Below, in pieces: positions 30,387 through 40,014 of a DNA stretch of 44,434 bases. The notes beneath the pieces were generated by a model, which did not search any database, was not told where the DNA came from, and worked only from the letters and a program-made list of their open reading frames with translations. Source of the DNA: Candidatus Competibacter sp. GTDB taxonomy: Bacteria > Pseudomonadota > Gammaproteobacteria > Competibacterales > Competibacteraceae. Made by a program: the position numbers and the translations under genes. The stretch's first letter is position 1; every line of letters starts with the position of its first letter. Location: NCBI GenBank assembly GCA_029624815.1, contig JARSSH010000068.1, positions 1 to 44,434 on the forward strand, written 5' to 3'.

Positions 30387-31981
30387 GGAAGGATCTGCGG
30401 TGGCTTGGATTCGCGCGCATTATACCCCGCCATGGCCGAAGCACCTTCAGCCGCTTGTCCCGCCGCTAGCCGCGCCACCCAAGCGGTGCTGGCGCCCGCC
30501 GTGATCCCCTGCACCCACTGGGGAAACAACCCGCCGGTCAGCACCAGCAGCCCCAGCACACCAGCCACCAGCAGCTCGCGTGGCCGCAGATCCAGGGCGA
30601 ACGCCAATTCGGGACTGGCCACCGGTCCCAGGAACGCCCGTTGGAAAAAGCCCAGGAAATAGGCGGCGCTCAGAATCACTCCCACTAGCGCCACCAACGC
30701 CAGGCCGGGGGATACTTGCATAATCCCGAGCAGAATCAGCAACTCGGCAACGAAGCCGTTGGTTCCCGGCAAACCGATGGACGCCATCCCCAGCAGCAGG
30801 AAAAAGGCGGCAAGCAGCGGCAGCGGACCGACCAGCCCGCCCAGACTGGCCAGATCGGTCGAGCCCAGCCGGTGGTGCAGAAACCCGACCAGCAGCATGA
30901 GGCCGCCCGCGACCACTCCGAAATTCAGCAGTTGAAAGATCGCACCCTGTATGCCCTGGCTGTTCATGGCGGCGATGCCCACGATCACCAGTCCGACATG
31001 GCTGACGCTGGAAAAAGCCAGCATCTTGCGGAGGTTGGATTGCCGCAACGCCACCAGCGCCCCATAGAGCGCGCCGAACCCGCCCAGCACCGCCATCAAC
31101 CAGAAGCATTCGCGCGCCGCCGACGGGGCCAGCGGCAGGGCAAAGCGCAGGATGCCGAATGCACCGAGCTTGAGACCCACCAATAGCGCGCTCAGACCCA
31201 CCGGACCTTCCCGCAGCACGGTCGGCAACCAGGTATGAAACGGAAACAGCGGGGCTTTGACGGCAAAACCGAAAAACAGCAGCAGGAAGACGGCGGTCTG
31301 CATCGAGGGGGACAGCGGCTGTTCGAGCAGCGTCAGGTAATCGAACGACAATCCGCCGGGGATCGACGCCCCCGTGGCGGCGGCGTGATGGAGCCCGAGC
31401 AACAGGATGGCGAACAGTAGCGGAATACCGCCGGCCAGCATGAACAGGGTGTACTTGATCGCGGCGAAGCGCCGTTCCGGGCCGATGCCCCACAGACTGA
31501 TCAGGAAATAGATCGGTACCAGGGTCAGCTCCCAAAACAGGAAGAACAGCACCAGATCCAGGGCGCAGAACACGCCCATGGTGACGCCTTCCAGCGCCAG
31601 CAGCAGGGCGAAATACAGTCGCGGCAATGTCTGAATGCTGGTCCAGGACGCCAGGATCACGGCGCAGAACAGCAATGCGGTCAGCGGCGGGAACAGGGCG
31701 GAAATGCCGTCGATCCCCAGCAGGTAATGGACGTTCAGGCTGGGAATCCACACCGCTCGCTCCATGAGTTGCATCCCGGCATCTTCCGGTCGCAGCGCGG
31801 CCAGCATTAGCAGTGACAGGGCCAGTTCTAGGCCGGCTCCGGCCAGCGCCCAGAGTCGCACGGTCCGATGCTCGCGCAGAAAGGGCAGCACCAGCGCCCA
31901 GAGCAGCGGCAGCAGGATCAAGAAGCTTAGAATGGGGATGCCGATTGAATTGACTGGCGATAGGGCTTCGGAGTTTATCAT
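30362..31981 (-). CDS. NuoM-like proton-conducting membrane protein (complex I/Mrp antiporter family)
   Basis: A 539-residue protein with about 13-14 membrane segments of the NuoM/MrpD type. The key proton-path residues of NuoM are all present: Glu151 in the FWELTLVPIYF helix, Lys242 (FAVKAPLFPFHTWLP), Lys271 (GLKLGAFG) and Glu413 (GTNGFVAELL). No other complex I gene is adjacent. The only partner is the carbonic anhydrase gene, whose start overlaps its last 25 bases. Upstream lies IS1595 debris 16 bases away, so any native promoter or partner on that side has been removed; no ribosome site is obvious. It may be an orphan NuoM, a DabB-like subunit, or half of a CO2-uptake module. Confidence 0.88.
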   Translation of the reverse strand: MINSEALSPVNSIGIPILSFLILLPLLWALVLPFLREHRTVRLWALAGAGLELALSLLMLAALRPEDAGMQLMERAVWIPSLNVHYLLGIDGISALFPPLTALLFCAVILASWTSIQTLPRLYFALLLALEGVTMGVFCALDLVLFFLFWELTLVPIYFLISLWGIGPERRFAAIKYTLFMLAGGIPLLFAILLLGLHHAAATGASIPGGLSFDYLTLLEQPLSPSMQTAVFLLLFFGFAVKAPLFPFHTWLPTVLREGPVGLSALLVGLKLGAFGILRFALPLAPSAARECFWLMAVLGGFGALYGALVALRQSNLRKMLAFSSVSHVGLVIVGIAAMNSQGIQGAIFQLLNFGVVAGGLMLLVGFLHHRLGSTDLASLGGLVGPLPLLAAFFLLLGMASIGLPGTNGFVAELLILLGIMQVSPGLALVALVGVILSAAYFLGFFQRAFLGPVASPELAFALDLRPRELLVAGVLGLLVLTGGLFPQWVQGITAGASTAWVARLAAGQAAEGASAMAGYNARESKPPQILPCPTSTNC

Positions 31982-31997
31982 GGCGGCATCGAAAGGC

Positions 31998-32163
31998 TCA
32001 TATGGGCAAACGGATGGAACGCGGAATCATGAGGAGTCGCGGGAAGTGATGGCTCACGCGCTTGAGGTTGTGCGTCCACTCGAAGATGGCGGCGTACCGC
32101 GCCAGGTAGCGCTTGTGGACGCCCCGGAATGGTCGCGGGAAATTGCGCAACCCCGTCCAGACC
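31998..32163 (-). pseudogene. C-terminal fragment of an IS1595-family transposase
   Basis: The minus strand encodes VWTGLRNF, RPFRGVHKRYL and FEWTHNLK, the conserved ending of IS1595/ISXO2-type transposases, with a stop at 31998. It is cut at its 5' side by the terminal repeat of the IS4-family element at 32164. The N-terminal piece of such a gene lies 2 kb away at 34177-34341 in the same orientation, so the two may once have been one gene. Confidence 0.7.
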
Positions 32164-33631
32164 CTGTCCATTACACACATCGTCTAGCTGGTTGAGTGGG
32201 CATGGAGATCAGAAGCCAAATGCATCCCCCAGGCGAGGTCGCGGGCGCGCTGCAAGCCGATCCAGAGGGCTTGGGGGCCGGGAGGGCCATCGCACGTGCG
32301 GCCCAAGTGGCCGCCGAGGCGGGCGATCCAACCGAGCATGACTGGCAGCGGTGGCGGGATGACTGGCGGGGGCTGGCGATGGATGGCGACGTAAACGGCC
32401 CGCCATTCGGCCGGATCCAGCACGGCGTCACAGGACAATTCGGGCGTGACCCGCCCCAACACGGTCAGGTATTGAATCCGCCACGCGATGATCAAGTACA
32501 ACGCCAAGGCGGGCTCCAGCCGCTCCAGGGTGCTGAGCCGCAAGGCTTCCACCCGGCAACCGGTTTTGAAGATGCGAAAAAAAACCTCGATGCTCCAACG
32601 AGTTCCGTACCACTGGATCAATTCGGCCGCTTGAGCGAGCGCAACCGCCGCGCGGTTGGTCAGCAACCGCCAGTCGAGCGGTTCGACCCCGGCCGGCGGG
32701 GATTCTTCCCGCGCCCGCAGCGCGGTGATCGTCACCGGTTCGGCCCCCTTGGGCGACAAGGTGACCCGTTCGGCCCGCACCGTCAGCACCACCGGCCGGC
32801 TCGGCCGGTTAGGCCGGGCCGGGAGGGCAAACGTGACCTCGCCCAACACCGGCGCTTGCGCCAGCCGGTCCCACGGATGGTCACCCTCGGCCAGGCAGCG
32901 GTTGTGGGTGGCCCGGATCAGCCAGTCGATCCGCGGTTGCCGGCGTGCCCGGACCATGAATTCGTGGATGTCGCATTCCCGGTCGGCGACGTAGACCAGC
33001 CGGGTATCGGGCAGATCCGCGGCCAGTTCGGCGCAGCGTTCGAAGCCTTCCAGCCAGCGCATGCTTTCCTTGGCCTCGATCGGCCAGTGCCGTTTATCCT
33101 CGCCGAACGTCGCCCGGTCGCGGGTCCACAGCCAGGCGTCCAGTACCCCCAACGGCACGCCATCCGGTGTCACCGCCAGGGTCGGATGCACGTACGGCCC
33201 GTGCTGGCGCAGGTAGCTCAGTGGCCCCAGTCCGGCGATGCCCGGTTGGGCGGTATAGTCCAATTCCGTGCTGTCCTGCACGCACAAGACCACCGGATGG
33301 TGGCCCATCCGCTCAATGCCGCATTCCCAGTGTGGCGTCAACACCGCCTGCCAGTCCACGTCTTCGTGCGCCAACAGCCGATACGCCGCCTGGGTCTCCG
33401 CCCAGCCCCCACAGGCCACCGGAATGCTGGCGCTGGGTTGCGCCCCCAACCGTTCCGCCACTCGCACCAGCCGTCGGTTCAACCGCGCGTCCCCCAGCTT
33501 CGCCCCACCCAATTCCGCCGCCGCCCAACTCACCGCCGTCGTCTCCGTCATCCTCTGCTCCACCATCATCTGTACCAACTCCACCAGATGGGGTCAGCGG
33601 CTCCTGGGATCAAGATCTGTGTAATGGACAG
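32164..33631 (-). mobile_element. Complete IS4-family (IS50-like) insertion sequence
   Basis: 1468 bp bounded by 18-bp inverted repeats, CTGTCCATTACACA-x-ATC, at 32164-32181 and 33614-33631, differing at one base. No direct repeat of the flanks was seen; the left flank is an IS1595 gene but the right flank is not, so a deletion followed insertion. It holds one intact transposase. Confidence 0.88.
32184..33584 (-). CDS. IS4-family (Tn5/IS50-like) transposase
   Basis: 466 residues. The N-terminal DNA-binding region (AELGGAKLGDARLNRRLVRVAERL) matches Tn5-type transposases. The DDE catalytic residues are Asp104 (VQDSTELD), Asp201 (VADRECD) and Glu333. The IS4 signature Y-R-E-K is complete as Tyr326, Arg329, Glu333 and Lys340. 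The gene fills the element from just inside one terminal repeat to near the other and shows no frameshift, so it is probably active. Confidence 0.9.
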   Translation of the reverse strand: MELVQMMVEQRMTETTAVSWAAAELGGAKLGDARLNRRLVRVAERLGAQPSASIPVACGGWAETQAAYRLLAHEDVDWQAVLTPHWECGIERMGHHPVVLCVQDSTELDYTAQPGIAGLGPLSYLRQHGPYVHPTLAVTPDGVPLGVLDAWLWTRDRATFGEDKRHWPIEAKESMRWLEGFERCAELAADLPDTRLVYVADRECDIHEFMVRARRQPRIDWLIRATHNRCLAEGDHPWDRLAQAPVLGEVTFALPARPNRPSRPVVLTVRAERVTLSPKGAEPVTITALRAREESPPAGVEPLDWRLLTNRAAVALAQAAELIQWYGTRWSIEVFFRIFKTGCRVEALRLSTLERLEPALALYLIIAWRIQYLTVLGRVTPELSCDAVLDPAEWRAVYVAIHRQPPPVIPPPLPVMLGWIARLGGHLGRTCDGPPGPQALWIGLQRARDLAWGMHLASDLHAHSTS

Positions 33632-33645
33632 CGTCTAAGGCCACT

Positions 33646-34050
33646 TTACCAGGAGCCACAGAGCCGTTTGTATCTTTGTTTCTCGTACGCAACGCTGTCC
33701 ATCCCGTTGGTGATGGTCCGGATGCCGATCTGGCTCCTCTCTTCCAGCCAGATGATGCGCTCGCGCAGTGTCGCACACTCCTGGGAGTGGGGATTCGCCG
33801 CGCCGGTGGTGGCTGGCTGTTCCTGCTTTTTTGGGTTCGACTGCGCCTGGTCGTCCAGGAACTCCCGTTCGCTGGGGCGCAGGCCGCCGGTCCCGGTATC
33901 CTGGGTGTTCAGTTCCATCGGTTTCGCCGATTCGCCACAGGGTGCCTGCTGGTAGACCGTTCTGCCGTCGGGCAACGCGCATTTGTATGCCCCTGCCCCA
34001 GCGGTCAGGCTCCAAGCGATTGCGACGGTGAAGATTGTGGTCTTCAACAT
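33646..34050 (-). CDS. Small secreted DUF4124-domain protein
   Basis: 134 residues. A signal peptide (about 1-21, ending AGAGA) is followed by the DUF4124 pattern: YKCALPDGRTVYQQAPC, two cysteines framing a short beta segment. A low-complexity linker and a helical tail with two more cysteines (ECATLRERI... RLCGSW) complete it. DUF4124 proteins are periplasmic; their function is not established. GGAG lies six bases before the ATG. It is the only apparent host gene in the 32-35.5 kb IS pile. Its last base lies about 15 bases from the IS4 terminal repeat, yet the frame is intact. Confidence 0.8.
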   Translation of the reverse strand: MLKTTIFTVAIAWSLTAGAGAYKCALPDGRTVYQQAPCGESAKPMELNTQDTGTGGLRPSEREFLDDQAQSNPKKQEQPATTGAANPHSQECATLRERIIWLEERSQIGIRTITNGMDSVAYEKQRYKRLCGSW

Positions 34051-34108
34051 GGGTTGCTCCAGGCCGATCAGGTTGATCGGCCAAATATTATCTCAGGCTT
34101 CCGCCCGA

Positions 34109-34180
34109 TCAACGGCACAGCGTCTCACACGGTACGCCGTCCTTATTCCCATCCAGCGAACCTACCCCGCATTGCGTCAG
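34109..34180 (-). pseudogene. Excalibur-domain C-terminal remnant
   Basis: The last 23 codons before the stop at 34109 encode LTQCGVGSLDGNKDGVPCE and an LC ending, a typical excalibur calcium-binding motif (DxNxDGxxCE) found at the end of secreted nucleases and small envelope proteins. Upstream of 34180 the similarity stops and the N-terminal part of an IS1595-type transposase begins, so the start of the original gene has been replaced. The remaining frame (from 34300) is fortuitous. Confidence 0.6.
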
Positions 34181-34341
34181 CGGTAGTCCACCACTGGGTC
34201 GCGGCGGCGGCGAGGCGGCGCCTGCGAGGCGGGCAGGCAGTGCCCGCACGGGCAGCAAAGCCCCCGCGGATGCGGGATATCCAGCAAGTAACGGTGGCAC
34301 GCCTGCTCGTCAAGCAGGCCATCTAGGGGAAAACGCATCAT
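34177..34341 (-). pseudogene. N-terminal fragment of an IS1595-family transposase
   Basis: A 54-codon frame from the ATG at 34341 (GAGGAG upstream) encodes MRFPLDGLLDEQACHRYLL, then a cysteine-rich zinc-ribbon stretch (CCPCGHC) and VVDYR, the usual start of ISXO2/IS1595-type transposases. It stops at a TGA (34177-34179), exactly where excalibur similarity takes over. The catalytic middle is missing. A C-terminal piece lies at 31998-32163. Confidence 0.65.
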
Positions 34342-34427
34342 GGCAAACTCCTCATGTCCATGCCGTCTTGCCAGAATACTACATGGGCATCTTCACCAGT
34401 TTGCCGATATGAGCCATCTAATATATA

Positions 34428-35554
34428 AGAGTTGCCCATCAGTAAGTCCACATAACTTATTGAACAATAAATGAGTTTCTGAGATTCCAGAGGCCGGCGA
34501 CCGCAAGGATAAAATCATCCGCCAAATGTTTCAGGTGGTTTCTCAGACGAATGCTCAACACCCGAAAGATTTTCATACCACCGATGGCATGTTCCACGAG
34601 GACTCGAATCCGTCCGATCTGGCGATGGTCTCGCCGTTGCTGGCGCGTTAACCGAGGATCAGGATTCTTTTTAGACTTTCGGGTTTTTTTGTGGGGGATG
34701 TAAATTTGTTTGGGTGATGCATAATCAGTCTGGATGCCTTGGTAGCCAAGATCGACAAAGACTTTAGTGGAGTTAAACCAATCTATTTTTGGGTCCAATT
34801 CGGTTTTTAATAATGAGTAATCATGCTGACTTCCAGGGACGGTTTCGCCAAGAATCAGGATGCGCTTATTGGTATCGGAAATGGTTGTATTCTTGACGGT
34901 ATGAAAGCCTTTTTTTCCGCTATATGTTTTTTTTGACGAGAGGGCTTTTTAGGGCGTTGCAGAGGTCTTTCCGTGGCATCGATCAAAACATGATCAACGC
35001 TTTCAATAAGTTGTAGGAGTTCCCGTGGATTGTCGGTGGTGCGCTTTGGTAAAATCCTCAGATTTTTTTGGGTTTGTTTTAAAATAGGCAACAAGCGCTG
35101 TATCGAAGTGAACGCGCAGCCACGACTGATCTTAAAGGTGAAGGCCAGAACGTCATAAGTCGGATAGTTTTTCAGATAGAACAAGAGAAAAAAGAGCTGA
35201 TTCCCTGGTGAACCAAGCGATGGCTTGCGCCCACCCCCTATTTTTCTTTGGCGAGGTTTCTTGGGTTTTCTTCGATGGGCTTCGATCTGGCGTTGTTTTA
35301 TACAGGAGGAAAATTCGTTCGAGAGTGTTTCGAAGTCGTCGCGCCCTAGACCGATGAGTGATCTTAATTGGCGATCATCTTTCAGAATCTCTGAAATATT
35401 CAGGGGGTTTATTTGCATTTTTCTCCAAGAGAGCGTCAAGGCGCTTGAGACTCAAATTTTGTTGATTTCAAGTCATTGAGTTGTAAAGGGAAGCTGAAGC
35501 GGGATTCGTTGTAACACATTGAATAAAATAAGTAAATTATTTATGAACTAATCT
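34428..35554 (-). mobile_element. IS5-family insertion sequence
   Basis: About 1.13 kb. The left end at 34428 is set by the shared boundary with the 244-bp copy at 20848-21091. The right end at about 35554 is proposed because AGATTAGTTCATAAATAATT read inward there matches AGAGTTGCCCATCAGTAAGT at the left end at 13 of 20 positions. No target duplication is certain. The element ends about five bases before the edd start codon. Confidence 0.75.
34457..35418 (-). CDS. IS5-family transposase (two frames joined at an A8 run)
   Basis: Frame one starts at the ATG at 35418 and frame two ends at 34457. They join at eight A on the coding strand (34927-34934), where CAA-AAA-AAA contains the slippery A-AAA-AAA. 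A -1 shift there gives RQKKTYSGKKGF and a single 320-residue protein. It has the IS5/DDE_Tnp_4 residues Asp147 (LIDATERP), Asp223 (FVDLGYQG) and Glu276 (RVLVEHAIGG). Upstream of frame two there is no start that would include the second Asp region, so fusion is required. Programmed frameshifting is known in the IS427 group of this family. Confidence 0.85.
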
Positions 35555-35558
35555 AGTT

Positions 35559-37409
<1,851 letters not shown>

Positions 37410-37557
37410 TGGACAGCCATCTGGGCGTCTCGCGGCCGGGCAGCGCCAGCGTGGCGTTGGCGCTTATACTTACAAGCGGTAATCCAACCCGTCGCCACCC
37501 GTGCGAGCCGGCCGCAACCTCCCCTGCTTGCCGGTTTGCCGCCGGAGAGCCCGCCGC

Positions 37558-38655
37558 ATGAATACCATCGATTCGTCCCCCGCCCTTTCCGAACCGGTGC
37601 GGACCGCCCTGCGGCTGGTCATCGTCGGTTCGCTGCTGTTCGCCGTGCTGTACATCTTGCGGCCGTTTCTGCCCAGCCTGCTGTGGAGCGCGTTCATCGT
37701 GATTTCGGTATGGCCGGGGTTCGCGTGGTTGCAACAGCGGTTTCGCTGGAGCCGGCTGGCCTGTACGCTGCTGTTGGCATCGATGCTGATCGGCGTGCTG
37801 ATCGGGCCGCTGCTGACCGGCATCGCCGCGCTCGTCACGCATGGAGAGGCGTTGGTCGTCAATGCCAAAGCGGCTGTCGAGAAGATTCCCGCCGAGCCGC
37901 CGACGCTGCTGGCGGATTTGCCGCTGATCGGTTCCGGGCTGGCGAAACAATGGCGGGAAGCCGTTGACAACACCCAAGACCTGCGGGCGCGGCTGGCTCC
38001 GGAACTGCAAAAGAGCAGCCGTTGGCTGTTCCGGCAAATCGGCACGATGGGCGCGCTGTTCCTACAATTGCTGCTGGTGGTGGTGTTCTCGCTGGTGTTC
38101 TATGCCAACGGCGCCACGCTGGATGCGCTCACCGAACGGATCGCCCGCCGCATCGGCGGAGAACAGGCCCTCCAGGCCCGCGACCAGGCGCGGCAGGCCA
38201 TCCGCTCGGTGGCGCTTGGGGTGGTGCTGACCGCCATTATTCAGTCGGCCCTGGCGCTGGTGGGTTTGCTGCTGGTCGGTGCGCCGCTGGCGGTGCTGAT
38301 CACCTTCATCTGCTTCCTGCTGGCCATCGCCCAGATCGGCGCGGCGCTGCCCTTGCTGGCGGTGGCGGGCTGGCTGTACTGGGGGCAGGGCGATGCCGGC
38401 TGGGCGCTGTTCATGGCGGGCTGGAGCCTGGTGGTGGGTGGGCTGGACAATATCTTGCGCCCCCTGCTCATGACTCGCGGCATCCGCATGCCGCTGACAC
38501 TGGTGTTCGCCGGGGTGATCGGCGGCTTGCTGGCGTTTGGTCTGATCGGCGTGTTCCTGGGTCCGACCCTGGTGGCGATCGCCCACACCCTGCTGCTGGC
38601 CTGGCTTCGGGAGCCTTCCGAGCTGGAACCGCCCGTTCCCGCCACGCCCCGGTGA
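37558..38655 (+). CDS. AI-2E family (YdiK-like) membrane transporter
   Basis: A 365-residue protein with the UPF0118/AI-2E layout: two N-terminal membrane segments (about 20-60), a third at 72-95, a long soluble loop (about 96-160), then five more segments with the conserved stretch around VGGLDNILRPLLMTRG. Family members are linked to AI-2 export or Na+/H+ antiport; substrate cannot be told from sequence. The ATG at 37558 follows a CGGAGAG. It lies 148 bases behind edd and 10 bases before the ZIP-like gene, so it likely shares a transcript with the latter. Confidence 0.88.
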   Translation: MNTIDSSPALSEPVRTALRLVIVGSLLFAVLYILRPFLPSLLWSAFIVISVWPGFAWLQQRFRWSRLACTLLLASMLIGVLIGPLLTGIAALVTHGEALVVNAKAAVEKIPAEPPTLLADLPLIGSGLAKQWREAVDNTQDLRARLAPELQKSSRWLFRQIGTMGALFLQLLLVVVFSLVFYANGATLDALTERIARRIGGEQALQARDQARQAIRSVALGVVLTAIIQSALALVGLLLVGAPLAVLITFICFLLAIAQIGAALPLLAVAGWLYWGQGDAGWALFMAGWSLVVGGLDNILRPLLMTRGIRMPLTLVFAGVIGGLLAFGLIGVFLGPTLVAIAHTLLLAWLREPSELEPPVPATPR

Positions 38656-38665
38656 GGAGCGCGCC

Positions 38666-40006
38666 ATGCCACTCGACCCCTTCAGAATCCTCGGCGCCGC
38701 GCTGCTGGCCGCGCTGGCGATGACTTCGTTGCTGATCGGTGTGGTGATCGGATTGTACGGCCGGCCGTCGCGGCGGACCAACGCCATCATCATGGCGTTC
38801 GGCACCGGCGCGCTGATCCAGGCGCTGGCGCTGGAACTGGCGTTCGAGGGCGCCGAGCGCCTGATCGAGGAGGATCATCTGAGCGGTCTTGTCAGCTGGT
38901 GCTGGGTCGCCGCCGGCTTCGTGGCGGGTGGCGTGCTGTACTCCCTGGGCAACCGCTGGCTGGAGCGTTACGGCGCCGCCCTGCGCCATCCGGCGCTGAC
39001 CAAGCTGTACCTGCTGCGTCAGAAGCGGGAGCGGTCGGCCGATCTGTTGGGCCGATTGGCGCGGGTGGATTTGCTGTGCTCGCTGCCGCCCGAGGAGATG
39101 GAGGAGGTGCTGCTGTGCGTCCAGCCGGTGCGGGTCGCGGCCGGCGAGACCCTCTTTCGGCAGGGCGACGCCGGCGACGCGCTGTATCTGATCGACCAGG
39201 GCGAAGTGGCGGTGCTGGTGGATTCCGAGCCTTCCACATCCACCGCGCCAACCGCGATCCCGCTGGCGCGCTTGGCGGCGGGCCAGTCGTTCGGAGAAAC
39301 CGCGCTGCTGACCGGCGAACCGCGCACCGCCACCGTCACGGCCATCACCGACGTTGCGTTGCTGAAAATCGGCAAGGAGCATTTCGACGAACTGCTCGAC
39401 GAATCGCCCCGTCTGCGCCAAGCGGTCGAAACCCTCAATTCGCAGCGCCTGCTGCAAAACATCGCCGCCCTGCGCGAACGGCCCGACGCCGCGGCCTGGC
39501 AAAAAATCGCGCTAGCCAACGTTCAGCGTCTGAGCCGCAAGGAGCAGGATGCGCTGCTGGCCAACCACGCGGCCACCGGTTCGCCGCTGGCGCTGTTTCT
39601 CGGAGCCACGCTGGATGGCATTCCGGCATCGGTGGTCATCGGCGCCAATTTCGAAACGCTGGACGCCTTTCGCTTCACCTTTCTGGTGGCGATCTTCCTG
39701 TCGAGTGTGCCGGAAGCGATCGGCAGCACGCTGGGTATGCGGCAGGCCGGCTTCGGCACGCGACGGATTTTTACCCTCTGGAGTCTGCTGGTGCTGGCGG
39801 CCACGCTGGCGGGGGGGTTAAGCAGCGCCTTTCTCGTCGAAGCGTCGCCGGTGCTGCTCACCGTGATCGGCGCCATCGCCGGCGGCGGCATCCTGGCCAT
39901 GGTGTCGTCGGTGATGATGCCGGAAGCCTACGAGGACGGCGGTCCCGCCGTGGGCTTGGCGACCATCGCCGGTTTTCTTGTCGCATTCCTGTTCGCGTTC
40001 GTGTAG
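38666..40006 (+). CDS. ZIP-like membrane protein with internal cyclic-nucleotide-binding domain
   Basis: 446 residues. Membrane segments lie near 8-30, 39-60, 75-95, 305-328, 336-356, 368-390, 396-416 and 428-446, eight in all, as in ZIP metal transporters. The variable cytoplasmic loop between segments 3 and 4 holds a complete CNBD (about 135-262) with the phosphate-binding cassette FGETALLTGEPRTATV (Glu211, Arg220). The ZIP metal positions are only partly kept: Asp317 in LDGIPAS and Glu350 in SSVPEAIG, where relatives have HNxxD/E and HExPE. It may be a cAMP-gated transporter or a sensor derived from one. It is 10 bases behind the AI-2E gene. Confidence 0.8.
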   Translation: MPLDPFRILGAALLAALAMTSLLIGVVIGLYGRPSRRTNAIIMAFGTGALIQALALELAFEGAERLIEEDHLSGLVSWCWVAAGFVAGGVLYSLGNRWLERYGAALRHPALTKLYLLRQKRERSADLLGRLARVDLLCSLPPEEMEEVLLCVQPVRVAAGETLFRQGDAGDALYLIDQGEVAVLVDSEPSTSTAPTAIPLARLAAGQSFGETALLTGEPRTATVTAITDVALLKIGKEHFDELLDESPRLRQAVETLNSQRLLQNIAALRERPDAAAWQKIALANVQRLSRKEQDALLANHAATGSPLALFLGATLDGIPASVVIGANFETLDAFRFTFLVAIFLSSVPEAIGSTLGMRQAGFGTRRIFTLWSLLVLAATLAGGLSSAFLVEASPVLLTVIGAIAGGGILAMVSSVMMPEAYEDGGPAVGLATIAGFLVAFLFAFV

Positions 40007-40014
40007 GACCGGTC

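Noticed and set aside
37443-37463. Hairpin GCGCCAGCG/CGTTGGCGC between edd and the AI-2E gene
   Set aside because: It has one wobble pair and no T-run, so it is not a convincing intrinsic terminator; it may be chance in GC-rich DNA.
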